Source: an uncultured Clostridia bacterium
GTDB taxonomy: Bacteria > Bacillota > Clostridia > Christensenellales > Borkfalkiaceae
Reading direction: 5' to 3'
NCBI GenBank assembly: GCA_946628865.1
Contig: CAMOXE010000108.1
Span: forward strand, 1-6,907
Length of the DNA: 6,907 nucleotides
Shown one piece after another: positions 5,017 to 6,907 of this stretch. The first letter of the stretch is position 1; each line of letters starts with the position of its first letter. The position numbers and the translations under genes are program-made. A model generated the notes under the pieces. The model ran no database searches. It worked only from the letters and a program-made list of their open reading frames with translations, and was not told the origin of the DNA.

Positions 5017-6792
5017 ATGCCAAAACAGAGAAGTGAAGTAAAAGAAAACGTAAAATGGAAACTTACGGACATCTTTGAAAGCGACGAAGAGTTCGAGGGG
5101 CTTTTGAAAGAGGTCGAAAAAGAGATAGACTTTAAAGAGTTCGAGGGGAAACTCGGCGACGAAGAGACGCTGCTTAAATGCTTTAGAAAAACCGACGAGA
5201 TAGAAACGAAACTCGAAAAACTCGACGTTTACGCGTTTTTGAAAAAGGACCTCGACACCCGTTCGTCGGACGCGGTGTCCGCACTTTCGCGTGCGGAAGC
5301 GGTATTCGTAAAATATTCTGCGGCGACGTCGTTTATAGTCCCCGAGATAACCGCGCTCGACGAGGACGCGTTAAAGAAAATTATCGCCGACGAGAGGTTT
5401 AAAGACTACGACTACGCGCTCTCGCGCATTTTGGCGGGCAAGGCGCATACGCTGAGCAAAGAAAGCGAGAACGTCTTGGCGCTCGGCGGACAAGTGTTCG
5501 GCGGGGTTAACGACATCTTTTCGGTGATAGACAACGCGGACCTGCCGTTCCCGAAGATAGAAGTCGACGGCGAAGAAGTAACCGTTTCGCACGGAATGTA
5601 CGGCGTTTTGCTCCAGAACGAGGACAGGGCAGTAAGGGAAAAGGCGTTCAAGGAATACTATAAAGCGTATATATCGCTTATAAACACGATAGCGGCGACG
5701 TATACGGGAAGCGTAAATACCGACGTCTATTTCTCTCGCGCGAGAAAATACTCGTCGTGTCTGGACATGGCTTTAAGCGGCGAGGACGTGGATAAATCGG
5801 TGTACGAGAACCTGCTCAAAAGCGTCCACGAGGCTCTGCCCGTTATGCACAGATATATTTCTTGCAGAAAAAAGGCGCTGGGACTGAGCGAAATGCACAT
5901 GTGGGATATTTACGTTCCGCTCGTAGAGAACGCGGATATAAAACTCGACTACGAGGACGCGTTCAAACTCGTAAAAGAAGGGCTTAAGCCCCTCGGCGAG
6001 GAATACGGCAAACTCCTCCAGACCGCGCACGACGAGGGTTGGATAGACGTAGAGGAAACCGAGGGTAAAAGGAGCGGAGCGTACAGCGCTTGCGTATACG
6101 CGTTGCCGCACCCCTACGTTTTACTCAACTACCAAAAGACCACTCACGAAGTGTTCACGATAGCGCACGAACTCGGGCATTCCATGCACTCGTATAAATC
6201 CAACGCCGCGCAGCCGAAGTCCAAGGCGGATTACAAGATTTTCGTCGCGGAAGTCGCAAGCACGGTAAACGAAGTGCTGCTACTGAAGTATCTGATGAAG
6301 AATACCGAGGACAAAAAACTCAAAAAATACCTCTGCTCGTATTATCTCGATATGATTCGCACCACGCTCTTCCGCCAGACAATGTTCGCGGAGTTCGAGT
6401 ATAAGGCGCACGGCGCGGCTGAGCGCGGAGAGGCGCTTACCAAAGAATCGCTTTGCAAAGAGTATAAACGCCTCAACGAGGAGTATTACGGCAAGGATAT
6501 AGTAAGCGACGAAGAAATTTCTTACGAATGGGCGAGGATTCCGCATTTTTACACCGCGTTTTACGTCTACAAATACGCTACGGGAATAATAAGCGCAATA
6601 TCCATTGCCGAGAGAATTTACGCCGAGGGCGAAAAAGCGGTGGAGGACTACTTTAAGTTCCTTTCGTCGGGCGGTTCGGCGTCGCCCGTAGAACTTTTGA
6701 AACTCGCGGGTGTGGATCTGACGAAAAAAGACGCGTTTTCGCAGGCGATGAAGTCGTTTGAAAACGCTCTCGAAGAATTTGAAAAACTGTAA
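5017..6792 (+). CDS. pepF: Oligoendopeptidase F (M3 family zinc metallopeptidase)
   Basis: The 591-aa protein fits the usual length of about 600 for PepF, a cytoplasmic zinc peptidase that cuts oligopeptides of roughly 7-17 residues. The N-terminal helical half starts with VKWKLTDIFESDEEFE, typical of the family. The active site is HELGH (His384, Glu385, His388; bases 6166-6180). The third zinc ligand is Glu412 in FVAEVASTVNE. Upstream, GKRSGAYSACVYALPHPYVLLNY (about 351-373) forms the conserved substrate-side segment. Downstream, RIPHFYTAFYVYKYATG (about 507-523) carries the family's conserved Tyr/His cluster near the active site. No signal peptide is present. All catalytic residues are intact. 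The Shine-Dalgarno lies just outside the repeat element, so any native promoter has been displaced or the gene depends on read-through; I find no convincing promoter. dnaB follows after 11 bp. Confidence 0.95.
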   Translation: MPKQRSEVKENVKWKLTDIFESDEEFEGLLKEVEKEIDFKEFEGKLGDEETLLKCFRKTDEIETKLEKLDVYAFLKKDLDTRSSDAVSALSRAEAVFVKYSAATSFIVPEITALDEDALKKIIADERFKDYDYALSRILAGKAHTLSKESENVLALGGQVFGGVNDIFSVIDNADLPFPKIEVDGEEVTVSHGMYGVLLQNEDRAVREKAFKEYYKAYISLINTIAATYTGSVNTDVYFSRARKYSSCLDMALSGEDVDKSVYENLLKSVHEALPVMHRYISCRKKALGLSEMHMWDIYVPLVENADIKLDYEDAFKLVKEGLKPLGEEYGKLLQTAHDEGWIDVEETEGKRSGAYSACVYALPHPYVLLNYQKTTHEVFTIAHELGHSMHSYKSNAAQPKSKADYKIFVAEVASTVNEVLLLKYLMKNTEDKKLKKYLCSYYLDMIRTTLFRQTMFAEFEYKAHGAAERGEALTKESLCKEYKRLNEEYYGKDIVSDEEISYEWARIPHFYTAFYVYKYATGIISAISIAERIYAEGEKAVEDYFKFLSSGGSASPVELLKLAGVDLTKKDAFSQAMKSFENALEEFEKL

Positions 6793-6803
6793 GAGGTACG
6801 AAA

Positions 6804-6907
6804 ATGCCCATTAACGAAAAGGCTTTGCCGTATAATCTCGAAGCGGAGCAGTCCTTGCTCGGCTCGGGGATAATCGACAGGGAATTGCAGGACGAGATAA
6901 TGTCGAA
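6804..6907 (+). CDS. dnaB: Replicative DNA helicase DnaB, N-terminus (3' end beyond the window)
   Basis: Only 34 codons are present. MPINEKALPYNLEAEQSLLGSGIID matches the start of the DnaB N-terminal domain, whose hallmark is P-x-N-x-E-A-E-x-x-x-L-G. DnaB is the hexameric ATP-driven helicase that opens the replication fork; it is called DnaC in Bacillus. The start is supported by GAGG at 6793-6796, 7 nt before ATG 6804, directly after the pepF TAA. The 11-bp gap suggests co-transcription with pepF. The ATPase domain is outside the window, so integrity cannot be judged. A DnaB-like paralogue remains possible. Confidence 0.85.
   Translation, partial: MPINEKALPYNLEAEQSLLGSGIIDRELQDEIMS

Noticed and set aside
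4994..5022. Outward promoter from the right terminal repeat (TTGACT) for pepF
   Set aside because: At 16-18 bp spacing there is no -10-like sequence; the TAAAAT at 5013-5018 is only 13 bp away and overlaps the start codon.

Overview
The window looks like chromosomal DNA of a low-to-mid GC member of the Bacillota, most likely a Clostridia-type lineage. This is inferred from the DnaD-type primosomal gene, clear AGGAGG-type ribosome binding sites, TATAAT-type promoters, the DegV and PepF families, and frequent use of ATA, AAA and GAA codons. No rRNA, tRNA, CRISPR array or intact transposase gene is visible.

Layout: (1) Positions 1-743, minus strand: the 5' part of a DnaD-domain replication protein, cut by the left edge. 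(2) Positions 744-1032: a divergent intergenic region with a sigma-A-type promoter for each direction and what I read as a decayed copy of a small inverted-repeat element (about 774-906). (3) Positions 1033-4733, plus strand: four tightly packed genes. They are an alpha/beta-hydrolase-fold protein with a C-terminal beta-rich region, type I signal peptidase, a DegV-family fatty-acid-binding protein, and a two-helix membrane protein of unknown function. (4) Positions 4734-5002: a MITE-like fold-back element with 19-bp perfect terminal inverted repeats, filling almost the whole gap before the next gene. (5) Positions 5017-6792: an M3-family oligoendopeptidase F. (6) Positions 6804-6907: the first 34 codons of the replicative DNA helicase DnaB (DnaC in Bacillus), cut by the right edge.

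The four-gene block reads as an operon driven from about 979-984. Spacing is a stop codon inside the next Shine-Dalgarno, a 34-bp gap, and an ATGA overlap. A shared theme is hard to prove, but three of its members touch the membrane or lipids (signal peptidase, DegV, two-helix protein). pepF and dnaB follow on the same strand with an 11-bp gap. Replication genes sit at both ends of the window (dnaD-like and dnaB), which suggests a housekeeping region rather than a genomic island.

The two most unusual points are the following. The two intergenic regions carry related inverted-repeat elements, one of which appears to supply the -35 box of the dnaD promoter. The hydrolase-like protein has Lys at the nucleophile position and lacks the expected catalytic His, so it is probably a pseudoenzyme.
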